From assembly GCA_001513895.1 (NCBI GenBank), contig LLKO01000019.1, positions 435,895-499,894 of the forward strand: a stretch of 64,000 bases of DNA, read 5' to 3'. Shown in pieces: positions 21,984-32,605 of the stretch; positions within the stretch are counted from its first letter, which is position 1, and every line of letters starts with the position of its first letter. The position numbers and the translations under genes were made by a program. The DNA comes from Graphilbum fragrans (taxonomy: Eukaryota > Ascomycota > Sordariomycetes > Ophiostomatales > Ophiostomataceae). The notes beneath the pieces are model-generated. The model did not search any database. It worked only from the letters and a program-made list of their open reading frames with translations, and was not told the origin of the DNA.

Positions 21984-23624
21984 TTACATCTTAAACCAAT
22001 CGTGCGCCACGGCGCCCATGGCACTGATGCGCTTCTCAGGGTCATACTGGAGCAGCTTGTACAGAAGATCCGCCACCAGCTTCTGCTCCGCCTCAGGCGT
22101 GGTCATGCTTGCCCACCGTATGTGGCTGGTGTCCTGCTTAAAAGTGCGTGACTGCACATAACCTCTGGACTGGCTGAGTAGCAACTCGACAGACTGGTCC
22201 TCGATATCCCCAATCCACTTCCCCTGGTCGTCAAAATACTCCGCCCGACGCTCCCAAGTGTCCCACCACTGTGGAGGAAGTTTGCCAAAGAAGCGTACCA
22301 TTTCAGCCACGAGATCGTCTGGGTCATGAATCATGTTAAAGAGCGCAGTCTGTTGCCGTATCTCAAAGAGCGCGCACCCGAGAGCCCAAAGGCCACAGGC
22401 TGGACCGATGGCCACTGGTTCTTCTATTTTATCGTCCTTTTCAGTATCGTCGTCATCCATGTCATTGTTCATGTTGCCGTCCCTGTTGTCGTCCTCGTCG
22501 TCGTCCTTTTGTTGTTTTTGCGGGTGTCCTCGCCGCCGTTGTCGTTGTCGTGGTCATAGCCATTGTAGTCGTCCATATATTCGTCTACATCGTCATCCCC
22601 GTAGCCATTATTTTCGTCCCGCAGCAGCTGTAGCAGCACCTCGGGCGATAGGTAAATTTCTGGAATGCAGGAGACTTCTGGGGGGTCCGAGATGCGAAAG
22701 GATTCGCCAAAGTCAATGACGCAGATCTGATCGGTCAGGTACTCGTCGCCCAGGCGGGAGAGGTCTATTGCAGGCGTCAGATATCGTGGCGACGAGACTG
22801 GGAGGTCATCACCGGACTCTGTCACTACTTCGTTCAACTTCGGCTCGTCGAAGAGTGACAGTAGGTCTTCCTCGGACAGATGATTGAGGCTGGTCAGCTT
22901 GGCCAAGATGTTGGCCAGTCGAAAATCTAGAGCAAAGGGAGTTAGCTGGGTATATATTTCTAGGAAATATACTAGAAAAAAACCGAGGTCGGGGTAGGGG
23001 AAATTTGTCCTCACTTCCGTGGCAGATGCCGGTTGTGTGTAGGAAGTTCATGGCTTCTGCAGCCTGATGGGCCATTCGCCGGAGGACAGGCCCAGGTTAG
23101 TCCTTCAGCCGCATCCACAAGTTAGGCGAGACGCAAGGCCAGAGACGAGGGAGCACGATGCACTGGTGTATTCCATTGGGACCTGTGACTGAGAATGTAT
23201 CCAGTGGAATGGCAATATGCCCGGCACCGGGTGTAGACCGATCCAGTTCTGCCAGGATCGTGAGGTCCGAGATGTTCTCCGGCTTGACCATGGCAATGGT
23301 GACCTTGACAGCGACATAGCTAGCACAATCATCGCGCGTGCCTCGACAAAGCCAAACAGTGCCGTACCCCCCGTGGCCGAGCTTACGAAGGACACGATAC
23401 CGCCCAGAAGCACCGAGGGTGTCACCAAGATGGATTGGATGGAACCCGCCCTCTTTGTAGTCTTCTAAGGGCTCAAGGTCAGCGCCGGGTCCTTTAAGAC
23501 ACGTACCGTTGGCCGTGGCACGTCCATGATCGAGAGGGTCCTCATGGTAGTCAAAGGAAGCGTCGCTCGGACAGTCCTCATAAATGGGTCCAGGGGACTG
23601 GGGTACTCTTTTCTTGTTTGGCAT
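21984..23624 (-). pseudogene. SRPK-like protein kinase, apparently inactivated
   Basis: Starts MPNKKRVPQSPGP at 23624. The kinase fold is easy to follow: GDTLG..YRVLRKLGHGGYGTVW (glycine loop), VAVKV (Lys), then the fungal SRPK-like segment, a DFGE motif (CVIDFGESF), YLSPEVLL, GLWALGCALFEI and a C-terminal LLQYDPEKRISAM..HDWFKM end at 21984. Several lesions are visible. An in-frame TAA (23097-23099) separates MRLKD from PGPVLRRMAHQ in one continuous frame. After the GTGAGG..CTCTAG intron the catalytic loop reads HGNFRLANIL, with Asn at the usual catalytic Asp. The acidic linker near 22490-22570 changes frame, through an indel or a poorly defined intron (GTAGAC..AAAAG). A possible 42-nt intron near residue 40 is also present. 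A sequencing error cannot be excluded for any single lesion. Confidence 0.72.
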
Positions 23625-24138
23625 TGTGCTTGAAGAGTTTGTGGATGCTGTGGACAATGTAGCGCAGCGTAGGGTGGTGTTTAAAATGAATATAGGAGGG
23701 CGGCTGAGAGGAATGTCTGCAAAAAAAGGCTTGGGTAGTTGAGAAGTGGAACAGTCGTAAAGTTTAAAAACCAAGAGCCATTGGGTTCCAACAGGCGTAC
23801 ATCGTGAACGAAAAGACATCACTAAGATAGCTGTTGTACACAAATAGTCGTTCATTTATACACAGCAGGTCCTGAAACCACAAACTAGGTAGCTGGCTAG
23901 GTCCACATGCGTAGGTAACGAGAAACTGTGGCTTTAACCGCGGGTACGGCTACCACAGAAAGGCCGTGGCTGAGGTACAGACATGAGGATGCGATAGCCT
24001 GCTTCTTACAGTTTTCTGTATGGAGACAACACCAACGGTTTCCCCTCCTCCCAACAAGTCTCCTCTCAAAGACCACCTCCATCCAAGAGCCACCATCCCA
24101 CAAGTAACTCTATTCACCGTCACCTCTCTAACTTCGAA

Positions 24139-24432
24139 TTGAGTGATAATTTGGCGACGATGGACAAGCAAGACGTAGAGGGGGCCGAGACGCAGACACG
24201 GCAGCAAAAAAGACCGCCAGGAAGAGGGGGAAATCAGGAAAAAAAGGTGGCAGAAGTGGCAGAGGCGGCTTCAATGGCTGTACGAGATATAGAGGAGGTG
24301 GCAGAGGCTGCGGGTGAGGAGGAGGACAGAGAGGAGGAGGGTAGTGAGCAGGAGGGTAGTGAGCAGGAGGGCGCATATAATTTCCGCACAAGCGTCAATT
24401 GGGCAAACCACCGTAGTCAAGGCAAGGTTTAA
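24139..24432 (+). other. purine-rich tract with Gly/Arg-like coding and 15-bp tandem repeat
   Basis: One plus frame is open from about 23995 to a TAA at 24432, ending in an Ala/Glu-rich chain (VAEVAEAA...EEEDREEEG). The neighbouring frame of the same DNA reads as an RGG-box-like string (GGRSGRGGFNG...RGGGRGCG) interrupted by TGA/TAG codons. A 15-bp unit, GGAGGGTAGTGAGCA, is repeated exactly twice at 24336-24365. It may be a decayed Gly/Arg-rich gene or only a purine-biased segment. Confidence 0.3.
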
Positions 24433-26892
24433 GTGAACCCAAATTACTGGTTTAACTAGGGGAGAGCGGAAGGGATCCCGTGCTTTCCGGTATCTATGGC
24501 CGTACGTGCTAGGATGCTGTTGTTCTAAGCTTAAGTATAGAGTTGACACACGCTAATTGAAGTCAACAGATAGTCACAGGCCAAGGGTTGGCTCTAACAC
24601 TTCTTGTCACATATTACCACCAACGGCGTTTCTATTCAAGTTAGAGTCTCAAACGCCGCTGTGATAAAGCTCTTGGCAATCCCACCACGGCTCTTCGCCC
24701 CGTCAGAAGCCTCCTAGAGTTGCCATTCTCAGGAGCTCTGCAAGTCGCAACAAACAAACTGATGATGGCCTAGGGTACCTTTATTCTCTTCCAGGGCAAT
24801 TTTCGCGGGATCATCGGCGCATCTAGATGAGGTTTGAATATGTAAAGCTATGTCGTATTTCCGGGTCCTGGTATGAGTTGGGGGGTAGCATGCAAGAGGA
24901 AGATCCCTTTTCTGGCAGACAGGACAATCTACCAAAATGGATATTGCTTGTTGTCGTACACATCACCAGCAGAAGACCTGAAACCTCATCCTAGTCAGAT
25001 GCTTCGTCTTTGGACCAAGGGTTTCTTCTACTGTCTTTCTCGAATTTGCGTCTGCTATCTCTAGAAGGCGCAATTCCTCTGCCGCTCTTCTCTGTGGCAC
25101 GCAACTACACCAGGAAACATACTTATGTCTTGTGCCGTGTACTACTGGGCCTTCTCATGCAGGCAAGTCTCACTGAGCGCCACACCTCGGCCGGCCAGTC
25201 ACCTGCATCTCCTCTGCTTCTCGCTTAGTACCACCCGCTTGTTGTTGCCCATACCGGCTGTCTGTCCTCTGTGGCTATTTATTCGCTGGATTTAACATCT
25301 TCCCGAGTATCTTGTCTCTCATTGGATGGTTTTGCCGGACGGTGATTTTTTCGATTACCCGCGCTACCCTTCCAGGCTTGGACCGTTTATCTATCTTACT
25401 ATTAGTTCTCGCGGTGAATCTTCTTTTTGTGATACAGCTGCGTCACGTCCGGCGTTTCTCGGTCACCCTTGCGCCTCTTTTTTAAGACAGACCCTTGAAC
25501 AGATAATCTCGTGCTCGTGCTCGTCCCTCTTTTTGATGACTTTCCTCACATGACCTATTCGAGATCATTATTCGCCATCGTCTTGGTACGCGTTGTTTAC
25601 ATTACTTACGTCTGCCGTTATCGGCATTACTTTTTGAGCCACCCGCTCTTAAATAACACTCCGTCGGGTGGAATGACCCCAGGCCCTTTTCTTACAGGCG
25701 CCTAGATTACCTAGCATATGGACAACCAAAGTGCCCGTGCATGCTATTCATATTGTAGCCCTGATCTCTTTAGTTGCACCGTTTGGCGTATACCTGCATC
25801 GTGTTCCATCCAATCACCAGTCCGCCATTGAACTTTTGTGCCCTACTAAGCGCCACGAGGCAGCATTAAGGAGAATAATGCCTTTGGAATTTTTCAAGTA
25901 GCTATGCTAGTAACTACCCATACGCTACATGCTAATATCTCATTATATAAGTGAATAATCACGATATTTGAGTAACCCTTCTCAAGACTTTCATGGGAGG
26001 CTTGCTATATCGCACCTCACCCTGAAAGGGTGTTATACAAAGGTCTACCAGTACAAATAACACAGCAGGAGGCCTTTAGATACCACGCTATAACGTTACA
26101 TCTAGGTGGTAGAAACTGGTGTAAGGCACCATACGCTGATGCTTTTAAGACACAAGACTACACATTGCTGATGAAAGACTGAAATAAGACTGGAAATCAT
26201 CCACATACGGATCTAGCCCTAAGAGACCTATAGAAATATTCTACACTATGGAAAGTCAAGAAAGATGTGCATAAGATAAACATGGTATATTGCAGTATTT
26301 GACAGTTGATAGATGCCACCCCTTTAAGCTTCATACCTAGCTTACATATCGCTCATAAATGTATAATAAATGTCAATAAAAAGAAAATGCTGATGTTCAC
26401 ATGGGAAACAATCAGTGCCGAGAGTCATACAGCCCATGGAATGGGGGATGTGAAAAACAACATCACATGCCCCACGGACAACCGGAGAAGAAGAAAAGAG
26501 ATCAGGTCAGGCTCCTATCATTTCCCAAAGCCTATGTGAAAAGAGCGGTCAGCAGAGAGGATCGTGAGATGTAAGCAAGGGACTCCCAGCAACAACAAGA
26601 AAGGAAGGAAGTGGCGGTCGAAAGCAGGCAAGTAGAGTTGAGGCCGGTGGTACTGTATCACTCTAGAGAGGGGCCGATGACGAAGAGAAGGGAGAAGCCG
26701 CCTCAATTTTTCCTTCTTTATTTTTTGCTATGTGTAACAGGAACACGAGGAGGAAAGACCGGTCGGAAGATGTAAGGGACCGCGGATAAGACACCATCCG
26801 TGGTCTGTATTTCGCGGTTTGCATGTGCTGCGGAAACAGAATGCTCGACAAAGCAGTTCAGATATGGCTTCGTTTTTTGAACTTATCAAAGG

Positions 26893-27204
26893 CTACCCAA
26901 CTTTGGATGTCGTAGACGAGTATGCGTGGAAGTGGTGCAATATGAAATAGAACAACGGGACCAGAGGACATTCTGTTGCTGGTACCAAACAGACAATTTT
27001 ACATGAGGTATCAATCTTCTTGTCACTCTGTGGCCTCCTAAACGGCTCCCTGTAGGCTATTGTGGGAAAGAAAAGAAGTTGTAAATAACCCGATTTCTAC
27101 TTACCAGGATCAGTGGCATTACCATTACCATTGTCATTGTCATTATTGCCGTTTTGAACAACCTTAGTACCAATGGAATTGCCACTGCTTTTATGCTCCG
27201 CCAT
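26893..27204 (-). CDS. possible small spliced gene, Asn/Asp/Gly-rich N-terminus
   Basis: An ATG in a good context (AAACCATGG, 27202-27204) opens a 33-codon exon, MAEHKSSGNSIGTKVVQ followed by an Asn/Asp/Gly-rich run, that ends at a perfect GTAAGT donor (27104). A 48-nt intron ends CCCACAATAG (27057), and the frame then runs to TAG at 26893, for 87 residues in all. An alternative acceptor seven bases downstream changes the second exon. The second exon has weak coding character, and no family is recognised. It is reported because the start context, donor and acceptor are good inside an otherwise empty 9 kb. Confidence 0.33.
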
Positions 27205-30200
27205 GGTTTTGTAAGTACAGTCAAATCCAGCAGCGTGCAATATGTGCAGTGCGTTTTTCCTGGTTTGAGACTGCACTACAACTTAGGCCGGGCCGAGTAG
27301 CGTGAACCGTCACGTTTGCTAAGGTTGCAAGAGACCGGAAATGCAGGGCGGGTGACACAGCAAGAGCGGCAATAAGTTCGGTTCCCAGGTGTTGTTCTCC
27401 TTAGGACAAAACAATAAAATAGCAAGCAAAGGGAGGGGGATGCCGAATTGGGAGAGAAAAAAGGGAAATAGATGATGTATGTCTTGGGACGGATGTATTG
27501 AAGTCAAAATTGAATCGAGGAGCTGGATGTGCAGCCCAAAGGGGTTTAAGATGAACAACAAATGAAGTTTTTGAAAAGTTGAGACGAAAGGGGAGGGAGG
27601 AAAACAGAACGGGGGAAGTGAGCAGCAAAGTCATTTTATACTCGAAACGGACAATATGAACACAGGACAAGGACCAGTGTTGGCAAAGCAGAGACCACAC
27701 TGCCATCTTCTGTACTTTCTCTTTTCTGGTAATCATCGTGGCTTCGCCGCTCCTTTATCATACCTTGTTTTCTCACACACCACTTTGAGCCTCTTGCAGG
27801 TGCATGAAGAAGGCGATCTTGGAGGGAAGAGAAGCCTCGTGTCGCCTATAATTGCACCAGTAAGAAGGGGGAGAGGAAAGGGAAGGAAAGAAGGATGCGC
27901 CACCCCTCCCCCTTCTTGTGAAAGGCGACGATGGTATGACTAGCTCTTCGCTTAGACATGCATAGATGCCGGGTCCAAATGCACGAGGGAAGGGACTGTA
28001 AATCAGGCTGACAAGAATAGGTTACCAGCCACACCCCTGAAAGCAGAGTTTATAAAAACGGAGGATCGGGCAGCAATAAGACGTAGATGCAAGAGGATCA
28101 GGCCAGATACATATTAGAAATAGGGACCCGCTAACGCTCGTGGCATATGAGATGGCGGTGATGATGTTGCCAAAGATGGCACGGAGAACGGCTGTATTTT
28201 TTGGAAGAGGCTGTTTGGTACGTCTTGGTCATTTTATCAAACCAGCCTATGAAGCTTCGCCATGATCTGAATAGGATGATGTTTGGCGTTGAATGGATGC
28301 TGCTCCGGCCTCGCTAATTCACCCCCTTTCTTATTGATCCTCCAAGCCTCTAGAGCTGATGCCATCGTATACTAGGGCCACTGTGCTATGTAGCTAGAGA
28401 CCCGGATGTGCAACAGATGGATTGCCGGCCCGGCTCGATTCGCCTGGTGTTCCCAGTGATTCTTGCCCTTCTGCACCTACCCACCCACCATTCTAGAAAA
28501 GCACACTTGTGCTCACATGATGTGGTACTCTGACAGATCAGCCACCAAGTGAGGCTAAGGAAGCAAAAGGGCATATTTAAGAGAGGGTGCAGGAGATGTC
28601 TGCCTAATTCCACTATACGATTCAGTCGGCAGACGGAAATGGGGGAGGAAGGGGAAGTGCAGATGAAATAAAGGGATGGTAAGGCACAAGTTGGATCTGG
28701 GACCACGGGATATGAGACCGGAGCATGCATGCCAAGTAAGATCGGGAAACAAGAGCAGGAACAAAGGACGACTTACCTAGTGTAAACGGCCCTACTCCTA
28801 CCTCTCATAAGCTTCCATGGACTTTTATTTACGGGTAGCCGAGGAGGCCGCGTCTGTGGCAGCACCAAGTGACTCGCGGAGACAGCTCAGCCAACGGTGA
28901 GCCGGAGCACGATGGGGCACAGAAAAATAAAGGAAAAAAAACAGAGAGAGAGAGAGAGACAAAGCACAAAAATTGCCACGGATGAAACAAGAGAGCGGGA
29001 AGGAGGAGGGAAGGGGAGGGTATGGTGCTGATTGGCTTGGCCGTCCGACCTCATTGTGTGCACAACAAACGGAAGTTGGCTCCCGGCGGTAACAAACGAC
29101 AGGGATGGCGTGCCCTGAGGCCACTGGGTAGAGCGTCATCGCAACACTGCCTGAATCGTGAGCGAGATATGCAATCGGTCATCCTCTTGTTACGCGATCC
29201 TTTTTTACTCCTGGCATGCAGTGTGACAGGACCATGCCTGCATCGCCTACAGGCTCGAAGTTCTCGCAGTGGTGACGCCTCTAGAAGCAACCCTTTCTCG
29301 TATTTGCCTGCCCAATGCAACAAAGGGAGGAGCAGGGCCGAGACGGAGAATAGGCGTGGTAAAAATGTGTGGCGTGTGCTTCAAGGCGCAAGCCTTGTTG
29401 AAGGGGGGAAGGCTACACAAAGTGGCGAAGCAATAGCACACAAGCCGAAAACATGCTGCCATATCACCGAAAAGAAGTGAAAGAGGGCAGAAATCAAATC
29501 CAAAGAGTGCGGCAAAGTAAAAGAATGTCTTTTTACTGACAAGTAGTCAAACTAAAAGGTCACGGTCGCAAATTTACGGCGTCGTTGGGTTTATGCTAGA
29601 GCCTCATGACAGGAGACCGAATCCAGCTCAGGCTCTGGACTCAGATTAAGTGCCGTCTAGGCTGACTGCACAAGCAGAAGACGGCAGGAGATAAGGAAAT
29701 TGCACAATGGCAGCCCTTGCTTTTGGGCGCGCACATAAGTAGAGAGCATTCTGCTAGAGCACCGCCACTTGCGCTTAACAGGGCTTAGATGCACCTGACG
29801 CACTCGACGGCTCTGCTGACTCTGTGCTGTTTGCGCGTACAGAGTTGTCAACTTTTCAACTGTAGTTACGCCTCGTTTTCGAGTCCTCACACAGTGTGCT
29901 TCTTGTCCTCTCTCTTTTATCTTTCTTTGTCTTGTTTCAGGAACACGCTTTAAGTGATGACTTTCCCGTGCTTTCGTGTTTCGTGGTCTTCCAGTACGTC
30001 GCAGCGAGCAACTAGCTGGTTACAGGGAACGAAGATATGCACACAGACAAAAGAACTGTGCAGTTTATGCCTGTCACGGCCCGCCACAAATTGACAGCAC
30101 ATTGGGTCACGGTGGACAGCCGCCAACTGTCAACAGCTTGAATAAGAACACGTCTACATCTGCAAGCGAGATCTGCAGAAGCACTACACATCAGCCAACA

Positions 30201-32379
30201 CAGCAAAGCCGACGGTGACAGTAAGTCACAAAAAGGACGTCATGTCGGAAGGCCCTTCCCGTTGATAGGCCGGCTATTCTCCCTCCAAAAAGATAAATAA
30301 ATAATAATTTGGAGAGCAGCAGGACAACGGCCTGAAGCAAAAACGAGCACTGCCAGGCAGTGCGCGCAAATGCGCCGGGAAAGGCGAAACATCCAGTTCG
30401 TCTGGCACGTAAATATGACCCATAGGGAGTAGAAGGCCTCCGAATCGGTTGATTAATCGTGCGTGGTAAAGTGTATGAGGAAAAAAAAGAAGAAAAAGAA
30501 CGAGAAAAAATTAAGTCGCGAGGACCAATCTTAAAGCGCTGCGGAGGTCACGTGACACCAAACTTTGTCAGGATAAAAGATGTCCCGTGTTTTCTAAAAA
30601 AATTGTTTCCTTTAAAACGGAGCCAAAGTCCCTGGAAAACTCTTTCTTTTGTTCCCTCCTTAATGCATGCATCGACTCGGCATACTTTGGCGTTTCTCTC
30701 GCCAACTAGGCAATCCGCAACAGCTATCTGCATTCCATAGCTGGTTTGTGGCAGAGGTGCGCGTTGGTCTGGAGGGGCTGCAGAACAGCAACATCATCCC
30801 TCACTCCCACGGTAAGTCGAGAGAAACGACAGCCAATTTTGTCAGCCGGTATGTTTTGCCTGTACTTTCCTGTAGCTGTCTTGATTCTTTACTCCACGAA
30901 TTTGCCTACCTCTGCGCCTCTATCCATGCGCTGCACGGTCAACTTCTTTTTTATCGTTCGATGTGGAAGAAAAACCCATGGGTCTAGACAACCCGTCCCA
31001 TCCACCCTGCTGGCGTTGATCAAAGTGCGTCAACAGGACTAACACGGACAAACATTTCATTGAAAAGTCTACGTAGATATGTGATAATGTTGTTGGCGGG
31101 GAAAGGAGCCGACGCGGCCACACGCGGCAGACAGTCGCGGCAGCTACCAGCCCAATGAGCTGTGGCGACTTGTTCACCGACATGATTCATATTGTGGCAC
31201 GTAATGCCCTCGGTCTATCAGGGGATGTCACAAGAATCGTAGAGAGTGAGCGACGAAGAGAGGGAAACGAGGAGGAGGGGTGAGGGGGAAGAAGGAAAAG
31301 GGAATCTTCAAATGTTGCGACAAGAAGCCACGAGATGGGGAACCAGCGGCAAGGCAGCCAAGGTCAGACACCTGATAATCGACGCCTTGTTGGGCATATC
31401 GCTGTGGCGGCATAAATTGCGTACATGTTCCATTCCTTGCATCTGACAGGCAACAAAACACACATGAGTCGCCGGTAGCCACGCTGAACCCAACAGTATC
31501 ACTGCTGGCTGAGCAGCAGCTGGTGCGACCTGCCATTGCCTGTCGGAATCATTCAGTTTGCGTTTGTGTTGCGACGTCCAGAAACAGTGCCTGGCTGTGC
31601 GACAATATCGCCATCGGCTTTTTTGGGCTGCTATTTTGGACTTTGTTTTCAGCGCGATGTGATTATCAGCCGTTCAAGCTATTCAGTCACCGAGAGCAGC
31701 CAATCTTCGGTCTAGCTTCTAGGGCATTTGCATCGCCCCCGGAGAATAGAGTATAGGGGTCTCAGAGACCAAAGCCGCTGTGGAGTGAGGAAATCCAGCG
31801 CCCCAGGCAGCCCGTCTCCTGCTCCGGGGGCGCGATATAGCACGTGGAGGGTCGTCGCGGCTTCCTATAGGATGGTTTAGCCCCTCTTTCCTTTTTGGGC
31901 GACCGAATGTGGCTTTGCTCAGGGTCGGTGCTTCCTTGGGGTTAGGGGCCTAGTCCAGGACAACAGGATGTCCTTCATGCATTTTTATGGGTAGTCGATC
32001 TTGTCGCTTTTCTGCCTTCTCCTCATTCTTGTCCTGCTTCTGCTCTTTTTCTCATGTCCCATAGATCGCACAAAGCAACACACCAACTCGTCAAGACATC
32101 CGTGGTTGGCAGCAAAGCGCCCGACACGCACCTTGTCACTGCTCATACGCTGTGGTTATCGTGTAACGATAGCGGCGTCTGTCTGCTGGGCAGCAAGGCA
32201 CAAAACACCAATAAGAGGTGACATCACAGCACCACCAGTTACCGTCTCGCAACTCTAATTCGACTTGTCGAAGCGTCGCCGGCCTCTCTGTGCTGCCTCG
32301 CCGTGCACACAGAGCAGCTTCGGTAGAGCGGAAGCTTGGGGAACCTGATCTGGCGCGCCGTGTTCTTTGGGAGGCCTTT

Positions 32380-32480
32380 GCGCCAACGCAATAAATAGCT
32401 CTCTTCGTCCTCTTCGTCCTCTTCCCTAGACTCGATCTTTTTTTCTTCCTTTTTTTCTTACGGTGGTTTTCTCAACCTTT
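32380..32480 (+). promoter_or_regulatory. CT-rich tract and TATA-like site before the Zn-cluster regulator
   Basis: AATAAATAG at about 32390 is followed by CTCTTCGTC repeated nearly three times (32401-32427) and long T/C runs to 32460, 130-200 bp before the start codon. This TATA-like plus pyrimidine-rich arrangement is typical of fungal promoters and transcription starts. Confidence 0.4.
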
Positions 32481-32605
32481 CCCCGCCGTCTGGTCCGCTT
32501 GTGATCCCATCTTCTGCCTAGCAGCGTGGAAGACATCCTTTGCGCGACCAGCCCACCTCTGCCTTCTTCCCACTACCCTCCGATATAAGCCGATACACAG
32601 CCACA

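Larger units (their letters stand above)
23625..32605. other. 9-kb gene-poor region upstream of Zn-cluster regulator
   Basis: No gene of ordinary length is recognisable on either strand. Open frames are short and overlap in several frames without family motifs. Parts are visibly AT-richer (about 25.7-26.5 kb). Listed separately are a purine-rich coding-like tract at 24.1 kb, a possible small spliced gene at 26.9-27.2 kb and a CT-rich promoter block at 32.4 kb. Several splice-like GTAAGT sites in the absence of ORFs hint at non-coding or leader exons. Confidence 0.6.

Noticed and set aside
23090..23105. GACTAACC as branch site of an intron that would remove the kinase stop
   Set aside because: The nearest usable acceptor is about 40 nt away and such an intron would delete conserved kinase residues; the sequence reads through in one frame apart from the TAA.
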